A DNA stretch of 37,995 bases, taken from NCBI GenBank assembly GCA_002403175.1, contig DHHG01000215.1:1-37995 (forward strand). The letters run 5' to 3'. The notes beneath the pieces were generated by a model. The model was not told where the DNA came from and did not search any database. It saw only the letters and a list, made by a program, of their open reading frames with translations. How positions within the stretch are numbered: the first letter of the stretch is position 1; each line of letters begins with the position of its first letter. This stretch comes from Syntrophaceae bacterium UBA4778. Its GTDB lineage: Bacteria > Desulfobacterota > Syntrophia > Syntrophales > UBA4778. The position numbers and the translations under genes were made by a program. Positions 7,900 through 14,554 of this stretch are shown in pieces.

Positions 7900-9630
7900 T
7901 CATGCGCCTTCTAAGAGCTTCAGCAGATCACTGGCTGGCCGGGTATTGATGATGTCCTTTGCTTCCGCCCAGCCACGGCGGGCCTGGGCTACGCCGAATT
8001 TCAACAGATGGAGCTGATCCAGATGGTGGGCGTCCGTGCTGATGACCATTCTCACGCCCGTTTTTACGCATTTCATTATATTCGTGTCGTTCAAATCCAG
8101 CCTTTCGGGAACCGCGTTAATCTCCAGGATTTTATTCTCCTCTTTCGCGGTCCGCACTATGGCATCGAAATCAACTTCGTACTCGTCCCGGCGTTTCAGA
8201 ATCCTTCCTGTCGGATGTGAAATGATGTCCACGTGGGGATTCCTCATGGCCCTGACGATCCTTTCGGTCGTCTCGGCCCGTGTCATTTTGAAGTTTGAAT
8301 GCACGCCGGCAATGACGAATTCCAGCCCGGCCAGGACGTCGTCTTCGATGTCGACGGAGCCGTCGGGCATAATGTTGGCTTCGCATCCCTTCAGAATCCG
8401 AAAATCGCGGCCCGCCGCTTTGAGCTTTGCATTGATACGGTCGATTTCCCGGTTCCTGTCGATGATTCTCGCTTCATCAAGGCCACGCTCGATTTTCAGG
8501 GATTTTGTGTGATCGGCTATACCGATGTAGCGGTAGCCCATGGCGATGGCGGCATCGGCGATCTTCTCGATCGGATTCGCGCCGCCGTTCCAGTTTGAGT
8601 GCACATGCAGATCCCCCCGGATATCCGCGTCGGAAACGAGCCGCGGGAGCTTCCCTTTGAGTGCCGCTTCAATCTCTCCCCGGTTCTCCCGGATCTCCGG
8701 CGGAATCCAGGGTAGGCCCAGCTTTTCATAGATCGTTTCCTCCGTTTCCGAAGCAACTGTTTGTGCACCCGCGAAGAGACCGTATTCGCTGAGCTTGAAC
8801 CCCTTGTCGATGGCGATCTTTCTCAGTGCGATGTTATGCTCCTTCGATCCCGTGAAATACAGGAGGGCCGCGCCGTAGCTCTCGGGCGGGATGACCCTGA
8901 CATCCATGTCGATTCCCTCCTTCACCCTGACCGACGCCTTGGTAGGCCCCTTTCCCCATATCTTCACAACTCCCGGCAGGTTCACGAAATAATCCATCAC
9001 CTTGGACGGATTATTCGAGGTGACCAGAAAATCGATATCGCCGATCGTCTCTTTCATCCGCCTCAGGGAGCCAGCAGTGTCGATTTTTTCGACCTCCTTA
9101 AGCCGGATCAGCTTTCCGAAAACCTCCATCGCCATCGGAAGGACTTCTCCCAGCAGAACTCGCCCTTTGCTCTTCTTCAGGAATTCCAAGGCTTCCAGGA
9201 TGTTCTGCTCGGTCTTCTCTCCAAATCCGAAAAGGGGCGCTATCTGGTGCGACCGGGCTGCCGCTTCCAGATCTTGAAGGTTCTTCACCTCCAGCTTCGA
9301 ATAGAGCACCCCGGCTTTTTTGGGCCCCATCCCAGTCACGTGGGTTAGTTCATCCAGGTCAATCGGCATCTTTTTTTTGAATTCATCGTAGTACCTGAGC
9401 CGCCCCGTCTTCAGATATTCTTCGATCTTCAACGCGATCTTCTCACCGACTCCTGGGATCTCCCGAAGAGATTTGATTCCCCCTCTGTTGTAGATTGCTT
9501 CGACGTCTTCCTTCAGGCTTTCCAGCGTGATTGCAGCCTTCTGATAAGCGTAGGGCTTGAAAGCCACCCCCTCCATTTCGAGGTATCCGGATATCTCATA
9601 GAAGATTTTGGCCAGTTCCTGATTTTTCAT
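7900..9630 (-). CDS. polX: DNA polymerase/3'-5' exonuclease PolX
   Basis: 576 aa from the ATG at 9630, matching the roughly 570-aa bacterial family; a TTG at 9669 would add 13 residues that the family lacks. Order: N-terminal 8-kDa-type and HhH regions (IPGVGEKIALKIEEYL and VTGMGPKKAGVLYSKL), Pol X nucleotidyltransferase core with TAGSLRRMKETIGDIDFLV (metal-binding Asp pair, about residue 197) and GIDMDVRVI, then a C-terminal PHP domain from about 345 with HVHSNWNGG, GIADHTKSL, GCEANI, GVHSN, SHPTGR and STDAHHLDQL supplying metal ligands. It fills short gaps and trims 3' ends in base-excision or end repair. All main motifs are intact. Its DNA is more GC-rich than the AT-rich stretch upstream. 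Confidence 0.96.
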   Translation of the reverse strand: MKNQELAKIFYEISGYLEMEGVAFKPYAYQKAAITLESLKEDVEAIYNRGGIKSLREIPGVGEKIALKIEEYLKTGRLRYYDEFKKKMPIDLDELTHVTGMGPKKAGVLYSKLEVKNLQDLEAAARSHQIAPLFGFGEKTEQNILEALEFLKKSKGRVLLGEVLPMAMEVFGKLIRLKEVEKIDTAGSLRRMKETIGDIDFLVTSNNPSKVMDYFVNLPGVVKIWGKGPTKASVRVKEGIDMDVRVIPPESYGAALLYFTGSKEHNIALRKIAIDKGFKLSEYGLFAGAQTVASETEETIYEKLGLPWIPPEIRENRGEIEAALKGKLPRLVSDADIRGDLHVHSNWNGGANPIEKIADAAIAMGYRYIGIADHTKSLKIERGLDEARIIDRNREIDRINAKLKAAGRDFRILKGCEANIMPDGSVDIEDDVLAGLEFVIAGVHSNFKMTRAETTERIVRAMRNPHVDIISHPTGRILKRRDEYEVDFDAIVRTAKEENKILEINAVPERLDLNDTNIMKCVKTGVRMVISTDAHHLDQLHLLKFGVAQARRGWAEAKDIINTRPASDLLKLLEGA

Positions 9631-10185
9631 AAAACCATTTTTACGCCCTTTGGGAGAGAATGCAAACAAGCTTTTTCAGAACGAATTCATGCAGAAGGAG
9701 AAAGATGGAAAGCTAGGGGCAGCCGAGAGCGGTTCTGGGGTAACCAGTGAAAAAGAGTGGTTAATAAAATCAAAAGATCGGTAATTCTCACCGTAATTGC
9801 CAAATCTTGCGCAAGAAATATAATATGTGCAGAAGAGATAGTATCTTTCGCTTGTGCATCATTGAAATACGGTTTTTTTCAGAACCTCCAAATGTCAGAG
9901 TTTTTCCCTTTGGAAAGTGACGAGGGGGCGTGTGCACCCCATTGCATTTCCTTTGATTTCTGTGAGGTGACCTTGTATCGCTCTCCTGATACCCATTTGA
10001 TTCTGCCTTACCGATCCCCGTCCCTCATTAGAAGATCGAGAAGCACTTCCTTGGTAAAATAGGAATTATCATGAATATAGCGTTTATTTTATTGTCATCA
10101 TTAATGCTTAAATATTCATAAATTTATGCGCTATTTATTGTTCAAATAAATCTAACAAAATGTAAGAAAGTCTTAAATTTTTATG
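9631..10185. other. gene-poor, AT-rich spacer
   Basis: No gene that I can support. One open frame (9757-10062, plus) has atypical composition, no ribosome-binding site and no recognisable motif. From about 10080 the sequence becomes strongly AT-rich, as is common upstream of horizontally acquired or surface-structure genes. Confidence 0.5.
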
Positions 10186-10215
10186 TTGACATTTAATTTG
10201 GATGTATGGTCTAAA
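10186..10215 (+). promoter_or_regulatory. sigma70-type promoter candidate for GT/RTX locus
   Basis: A perfect -35 box TTGACA at 10186-10191, an 18-base spacer and a -10-like TCTAAA at 10210-10215, at the end of an AT-rich run. A start near 10222 would leave a leader of almost 300 bases before the glycosyltransferase gene. Confidence 0.4.
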
Positions 10216-10444
10216 ATCCCACGTCGCACTTCCTATTTAAATAAATCGTTTTTGCCTTTCTTTTCGATATTGCTAATAGAAAGAGGCGGCATGTCTTGTT
10301 GCTCGTTTTTCTCCATTGTTTTCGTGCAATTCAGGTAATGCAACCCGATTCTACCTATTTGACGGCGAACGGTGGGAATTTATCCGGGGTTTCTCTTCTT
10401 AGATCGGAAATCCAAGGGAATTATTTCTGTTTTTTGGCGGACGC

Positions 10445-10485
10445 TGATGCCCTGCATTCCGTTCCATAGCGGGGCAGAGGCATCA
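10445..10485 (+). promoter_or_regulatory. leader hairpin upstream of glycosyltransferase
   Basis: TGATGCC/GGCATCA (10445-10451 with 10479-10485) plus CTGC/GCAG (10452-10455 with 10474-10477) form an 11-bp stem with a single bulged A and an 18-base loop. It has no T-tract, so it is not a simple terminator. It lies 32 bases before the glycosyltransferase start, in the long leader. No known riboswitch class was recognised. Confidence 0.4.
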
Positions 10486-10517
10486 TAGAAAAAGTTATTT
10501 GGGAGTACTTCCGTTTA

Positions 10518-11756
10518 ATGCGCATTTTGTTTCTCCATCGTAATTTTCCGGGGCAATTCGTTCATCTCGCAAGACATTTTGCACAGGATGCGCAGAACCG
10601 TGTCGTCTTTATTACCGAACGCCGAGATCGCGCCATCCCCGGTGTGCTGAAGGTCGTCTATAAACAGACAGATCGCGATCAATCAAAAACACATCAATAT
10701 CTCCGTTCCTTCGAAGAGGCCATCCTCCACGGCCAGGCAGCCGCCAGGGCCGCCCTCGATCTGAAAAAGAAGGGCTTTATCCCAGATATCATCATCGGCC
10801 ACACTTGGGGACAGAATCTCTTTATGAAGGACGTCTTTCCCGATACGCCTCTTGTCGGCCACTTCGAGTGGTTCTACCGTGCTCACGGCTCCGATGTCGA
10901 TTTCGATAGCAGTAAGCCCCTGACCACCGATACGGAGGCCCGCGTCCGAATCAAGAACTCCCATATCCTGGTGGATCTCCACTCCTGTGATTACGGCATT
11001 TGTCCGACTCAATGGCAGTACGAGCAGTTCCCCCTGGAGTTTCGGCACAAGATCAAGATCATTCACGAGGGCATCGACACCGACTATTTCAAGCCCGATC
11101 CCGATGCAAAACCCGTCTGGCCGGAACTGAATCTGGATCTGTCGCAGGCCAAGGAAATTATTACGTATGTCTCGCGCGGCTTGGAGCCGTACCGTGGTTT
11201 TCCTCAATTTATGGAAGCCGCCGCACTAATCCTGAAGGAAAGACCCAGCTGCCACATCGTGATCGTAGGCGAGGACAAGGTCTTCTACAGCGGCAATCTG
11301 CCCGAGGGCAAGACATACAAGCAAGCCGCATTAGCGAAATTTAGCGGAGATATGTCACGGCTGCACTTCACCGGCTATATCCCTTACGACGCTTATCGCC
11401 GAGTGCTCCAGGTCTCTTCCGCACATGTCTATCTGACCTATCCCTTCGTCCTTTCCTGGTCCATGCTGGAAGCCATGTCGACGGGCTGCCCGGTTCTCGC
11501 ATCGAGTACGCCGCCTGTGAAAGAGGTGATACGGGATGGGGAAAACGGGATACTCTTTAAATTCTTCTCGCCGCAGGAGATTGCAGAAAAGGTCTGCTAC
11601 GCCCTGGCGCATCAAGAAGAAATGACAGAGATCAGAAAACGGGCGCGGGAAACAGTTCTGGAGAGATACGATCTCAGGAAAATACTGCCAAAGCAGGTTG
11701 TTATTATAAACGAAATAGCAGGTGAAAAGAGAGCCTTCAGTGAGCGTGCTTCATAG
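10518..11756 (+). CDS. GT4-family glycosyltransferase
   Basis: 412 aa, GT-B fold. The N-terminal domain opens with MRILFLHRNFPGQFVHLA, the pattern of glycosyltransferases often found beside large RTX and adhesin genes; the C-terminal domain (about 215-390) has YVSRGLEPYRGFPQFMEA and the GT4 donor-binding block YLTYPFVLSWSMLEAM followed by GCPVLAS and VIRDGENGILF, with the E of the EX7E-type motif. The enzyme would transfer a nucleotide-activated sugar in the cytoplasm. The ATG at 10518 has only a distant GGGAG. It heads the locus that ends with the type I exporter, so it may modify the secreted protein or a surface polysaccharide; neither is shown by sequence. Confidence 0.87.
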   Translation: MRILFLHRNFPGQFVHLARHFAQDAQNRVVFITERRDRAIPGVLKVVYKQTDRDQSKTHQYLRSFEEAILHGQAAARAALDLKKKGFIPDIIIGHTWGQNLFMKDVFPDTPLVGHFEWFYRAHGSDVDFDSSKPLTTDTEARVRIKNSHILVDLHSCDYGICPTQWQYEQFPLEFRHKIKIIHEGIDTDYFKPDPDAKPVWPELNLDLSQAKEIITYVSRGLEPYRGFPQFMEAAALILKERPSCHIVIVGEDKVFYSGNLPEGKTYKQAALAKFSGDMSRLHFTGYIPYDAYRRVLQVSSAHVYLTYPFVLSWSMLEAMSTGCPVLASSTPPVKEVIRDGENGILFKFFSPQEIAEKVCYALAHQEEMTEIRKRARETVLERYDLRKILPKQVVIINEIAGEKRAFSERAS

Positions 11757-11793
11757 TGTAAAGGCAATGTGAATTCGAATGGAGGATGGCAGC

Positions 11794-12516
11794 ATGAGAA
11801 GGGTTCTGGTTCTGATCTTATTCATTTCGATTATGACCTTAGGGGTGACTAGTATGGAAGCCTTGGGCTTTTTGGGAATCGGCAATACAGCGAAGTGGAA
11901 GGAAGAGGTGCTTCTGCACGACGGCAGGAAAATCGTTGTGGAAAGATGGCAGAAACATGGCGGCAGGGGTGAAATAGGGCAATCACCCATCAAGGAACAT
12001 ACCCTTACGTTTACCCTGCCCGGCACAAAACGGGTTATCACCTGGAAAGACGAATACAGCGATGATGTCGGGCACTCTAATTTTGATTTGGTGGCATTGC
12101 ATATTATGCACAGTACCCCGTACATTATCACGACAGCATATGGGTGTCTGGCATACAACAAATGGGGACGTCCAAACCCACCGTATATTATTTTTAAGTA
12201 TGAGGGCACTACATGGAGACGCCTTCAATTGAAGGATCTGCCGTCAGAGTTCAACAATGTCAATCTGGTTATTAACACATCAGCACATGAAGAAGAACTT
12301 GCAAGTAAGAAGCTGGTATCTGCAGAGAAAGTAAAAGCACTCAACAGCAGTCTTACTCAGGAGGAATACAAAAGGATTATTCGCACTTCAATTAATCCTA
12401 GATTGCTGCAACAGGGTTGTCCAGTTTTAGAGCGGCGGAAAGATGGTTGGTATTCGCCTGGTGGCGCCAAAGCGCCCCAACCCATTGCTCCAAAGAATTC
12501 GGAAAACAAGAAATAA
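11794..12516 (+). CDS. exported protein of unknown function
   Basis: 240 aa from the ATG at 11794, which has GGAGG at 11781-11785; an ATG at 11779 would lie on top of that site. Signal peptide RRVLVLILFISIMTLGVTSMEA then a mature region without further membrane segments. Features seen: EVLLHDGRKIVVERWQ, a His/Asn-rich middle (DLVALHIMHSTPYIITTAYG) and a WGRPNPPYIIFKYEG stretch, then a Lys-rich C-terminal tail. I do not recognise the family. It lies 38 bases after the glycosyltransferase and before the RAYT unit; it is probably periplasmic and part of the RTX locus. Confidence 0.75.
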   Translation: MRRVLVLILFISIMTLGVTSMEALGFLGIGNTAKWKEEVLLHDGRKIVVERWQKHGGRGEIGQSPIKEHTLTFTLPGTKRVITWKDEYSDDVGHSNFDLVALHIMHSTPYIITTAYGCLAYNKWGRPNPPYIIFKYEGTTWRRLQLKDLPSEFNNVNLVINTSAHEEELASKKLVSAEKVKALNSSLTQEEYKRIIRTSINPRLLQQGCPVLERRKDGWYSPGGAKAPQPIAPKNSENKK

Positions 12517-12542
12517 AATAGTTGCTGACTATAATATATCCT

Positions 12543-12582
12543 AGGGGGAAGAGAGGGACGCCCATGAAGTTATGCGTTTCTC
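12543..12582 (+). repeat. left REP element (GGAC head)
   Basis: Bases 12543-12582 are the inverted counterpart of 13622-13657 (for example GGGACGCCCATGA and ATGCGTTTCTC are shared). The element has a GGAC head followed by an imperfect palindrome (ACGCCCATGA...TATGCGT), the form described for REP sequences recognised by RAYT proteins. Confidence 0.8.
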
Positions 12583-12617
12583 GGATTGACTAAAATTAAT
12601 AAGATAGGAAAAGCTCT

Positions 12618-13634
12618 ATGCCAAGACAAGCACGAATAGACGCAACCGGCGCATTGCATCATGTGATCTGCAGAGGGATAGAGCGGAAGCGGATATTCAT
12701 GGACGATGCAGACCTCGATCATTTCGTCGAGCGACTTGGCAGTGTACTGTTAAAAAGTTCCACAGCGTGTTTTGCCTGGGCGCTCCTGCCGAATCATTTC
12801 CATTTGCTTCTAAGGACCGGAAGGGAGCCGATCGCAACCGTTATGCGCAGATTGCTTACCGGATACGCGGTGTACTTTAACCGCAGACACAATCGACATG
12901 GGCACCTATTCCCGAATCGCTACAAATCCATACTGTGCCAGGAAGATCCATACTTGTTTGAGTTGGTTCGTTACATACATTTGAATCCGCTCAGGGCTCG
13001 ACTCGTAACAGACATAGAAGGATTGGAGCATTACCCATACAGTGGTCACAGCCGGTTGATAGGAAAATACGCCTCTGACTGGCAGGATACAAAAACCGTA
13101 TTATCACTCTTCTCAGAAAAGGTGCGAACCGCGCGATGTCTATATCGAGAATATGTAAAAAAAGGATTATCGATCGGAAAGCGGAAGGAGCTAACCGGCG
13201 GCGGTTTGCTTCGTAGCACAGACGGTTGGGAAGTCTTAAAAGATATGAGGCAAGTAGGTGAGCACTTTAAGAGTGACGAGCGGATTCTGGGCGACAGCGG
13301 TTTTGTCGAGTCGGTACTCAGAGACGCGGGAGAGGAACTGGATCGGAAATATCGGCTAAGATCCCTTGGGTATGATTATGAATACATCAGGAAACATGTA
13401 TCGGATCTATTCAAAATTCCGGAAAACTGCATTGAGGCAATTGGTAAAGAGCCGCACCGGGTGCGAGCCAAAAGCGTTATTGCGTATTGGGCAGTAAGAG
13501 AACTGGGGATGTCTGCCACGGCGATAGGAAAGAAATTACAATTGACGCAATCTGCGGTGAGCAGGGCGGTTCAGAGAGGGGAGATGATAGTTGCGGAGAT
13601 GAATTTATGTTTGGAGGCAGAGAGAAACGCATGA
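12618..13634 (+). CDS. REP-associated tyrosine transposase (RAYT, Y1/HUH)
   Basis: 338 aa. The N-terminal Y1 domain starts MPRQARIDATGALHHVICRG, with the HUH motif H60-F61-H62 (PNHFHLLL) and the catalytic Tyr119 in LVRYIHLNPLRA. A C-terminal extension (about 220-330) contains SDLFKIP...SVIAYWAVRELGMSATAIGKKL followed by QSAVSRAVQRG, a DnaA-C-like helix-turn-helix seen in longer RAYTs. The protein cuts and rejoins single-stranded DNA at REP hairpins; both flanking REPs are present. Catalytic residues are intact, so it may be active. Its stop codon lies inside the right REP. A weak AGGAAAAG precedes the ATG. Confidence 0.93.
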   Translation: MPRQARIDATGALHHVICRGIERKRIFMDDADLDHFVERLGSVLLKSSTACFAWALLPNHFHLLLRTGREPIATVMRRLLTGYAVYFNRRHNRHGHLFPNRYKSILCQEDPYLFELVRYIHLNPLRARLVTDIEGLEHYPYSGHSRLIGKYASDWQDTKTVLSLFSEKVRTARCLYREYVKKGLSIGKRKELTGGGLLRSTDGWEVLKDMRQVGEHFKSDERILGDSGFVESVLRDAGEELDRKYRLRSLGYDYEYIRKHVSDLFKIPENCIEAIGKEPHRVRAKSVIAYWAVRELGMSATAIGKKLQLTQSAVSRAVQRGEMIVAEMNLCLEAERNA

Positions 13635-13657
13635 AATCATGGGCGTCCCCTCCCCCT
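13622..13657 (-). repeat. right REP element (inverted)
   Basis: Inverse copy of the left REP; reading the minus strand it has GGGGACGCCCATGA then TCATGCGTTTCTC, which folds as ACGC-(C)-CATGA/TCATGCGT with one bulge. It overlaps the last four codons and stop of the RAYT gene. The two copies differ at a few bases and a 3-4-base gap. Confidence 0.8.
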
Positions 13658-13801
13658 GCCAGAGACGGCGAGATCGTTTTGTTCAATAACGGGTCCGAGA
13701 TGAAACGACTGGCGCTCGGGAACTTTTACGAAGACGGGGAGAATCAATGGAAATTGCTGGATGGGAGCAACGGAAGGATAACCTTAAGGAGGGCGGCATG
13801 A
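13631..13801 (+). CDS. short open frame, possibly the remnant of an interrupted gene
   Basis: 56 codons. The ATG overlaps the RAYT stop (ATGA at 13631-13634) and the stop overlaps the next start (ATGA at 13798-13801). The product contains GEIVLFNNGSEMKRLALGNF and NQWKLLDGSNGRITL, which look like normal protein sequence rather than a shadow frame. It may be the tail of a gene whose front was lost when the RAYT unit arrived, with only the overlap to the next gene kept. The first ten codons come from the REP and cannot be original. No family recognised. Confidence 0.3.
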   Translation: MKSWASPPPARDGEIVLFNNGSEMKRLALGNFYEDGENQWKLLDGSNGRITLRRAA

Positions 13802-14544
13802 TTTTAGCGGTCTATGTAAATATTCTATTCTTGCTCGTGCTCTTCTTTTCACCGCTGTCTTTCGCTGGCGAATATGTATTGGTTGAAGGCAAGGATCGAG
13901 AGGTATGTAGAGCGTACGTCAAAAACCTAAATTCGTTTAAAAGTCTGCCTCACGCTATGGTTTGCGAAAGGAAGCTTAATCCAAAATTTACTGATTTTAA
14001 GAAACCGGAATGGAAGGAACTAAACGCATGGGAAAATCGAGAACTTATCTGGAAAATGGATCGCTATCTATGGAACAGCCGGACTGAAGGGGCAAAAGAA
14101 GCTTTTGATAGAAACAAAGAGAAATGGCTGGAAAGGTTGAAAGAGCAAATCAAAAGTAATGAAATCAAACTCAGCATCACCTGTGTGGACATTGATAACA
14201 ATGGCAAGCTGGATAAAGTTGTCCGCTATGATATGGGCACTTGCAGTGATACGGATGAAAGTAGTTTTGCTCGTCCACTCGGCTATTTACTTATAGTTTT
14301 CAATGAGGATATGACTACTATTAATGAGCACCTTAGTAATTTTACACGTACATTTCAACTGGGAATCTTTATATATAAAGGCAGAACGTATCTTGATTAT
14401 TGGGGTGGCTGGTTAAAATTTAAGGATGGAGGTGTGCGTGTTTTTGATTCAGTAATGAATACGACAGGCTGGACGGACTTGGGTGCAGATATCTGCGTTT
14501 ATAGTTACAAATCAAAATCAAAACAAAAAACAAAATCGAGATAG
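13798..14544 (+). CDS. exported protein of unknown function; candidate immunity/accessory factor
   Basis: 248 aa from the ATG at 13798 with AAGGAGG directly upstream. Signal peptide ILAVYVNILFLLVLFFSPLSFA, cleavage expected before GEYVLVEG. The mature part has Cys and aromatic residues typical of a small periplasmic fold (EVCRAYVKNLN, PHAMVCERKLNPKF, FKKPEWKEL) and an EF-hand-like acidic loop DIDNNGKLDKVV followed by a Cys (DMGTC). No catalytic motif recognised. The stop overlaps the ribosome-binding site of the lysozyme-RTX gene, ten bases before its ATG, so the two are translated together. Position and export to the periplasm fit an inhibitor protecting the producer's own wall, but this is inference; a calcium-dependent folding or surface factor is an alternative. 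Confidence 0.78.
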   Translation: MILAVYVNILFLLVLFFSPLSFAGEYVLVEGKDREVCRAYVKNLNSFKSLPHAMVCERKLNPKFTDFKKPEWKELNAWENRELIWKMDRYLWNSRTEGAKEAFDRNKEKWLERLKEQIKSNEIKLSITCVDIDNNGKLDKVVRYDMGTCSDTDESSFARPLGYLLIVFNEDMTTINEHLSNFTRTFQLGIFIYKGRTYLDYWGGWLKFKDGGVRVFDSVMNTTGWTDLGADICVYSYKSKSKQKTKSR

Positions 14545-14554
14545 GAGATGTGCA

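Larger units (their letters stand above)
12543..13657 (+). mobile_element. RAYT-REP unit inserted in RTX locus
   Basis: A single RAYT gene framed by two REP elements in inverted orientation, about 1.1 kb. It sits between two exported-protein genes of the RTX locus. No target-site duplication was identified. No third copy of the REP was seen in the window. Confidence 0.75.

Noticed and set aside
9757..10062. Possible 101-codon gene in the spacer
   Set aside because: No ribosome-binding site, odd composition and no motif.
10240..10420. c-di-GMP (GEMM) riboswitch in the leader
   Set aside because: The conserved receptor and tetraloop motifs were not found.
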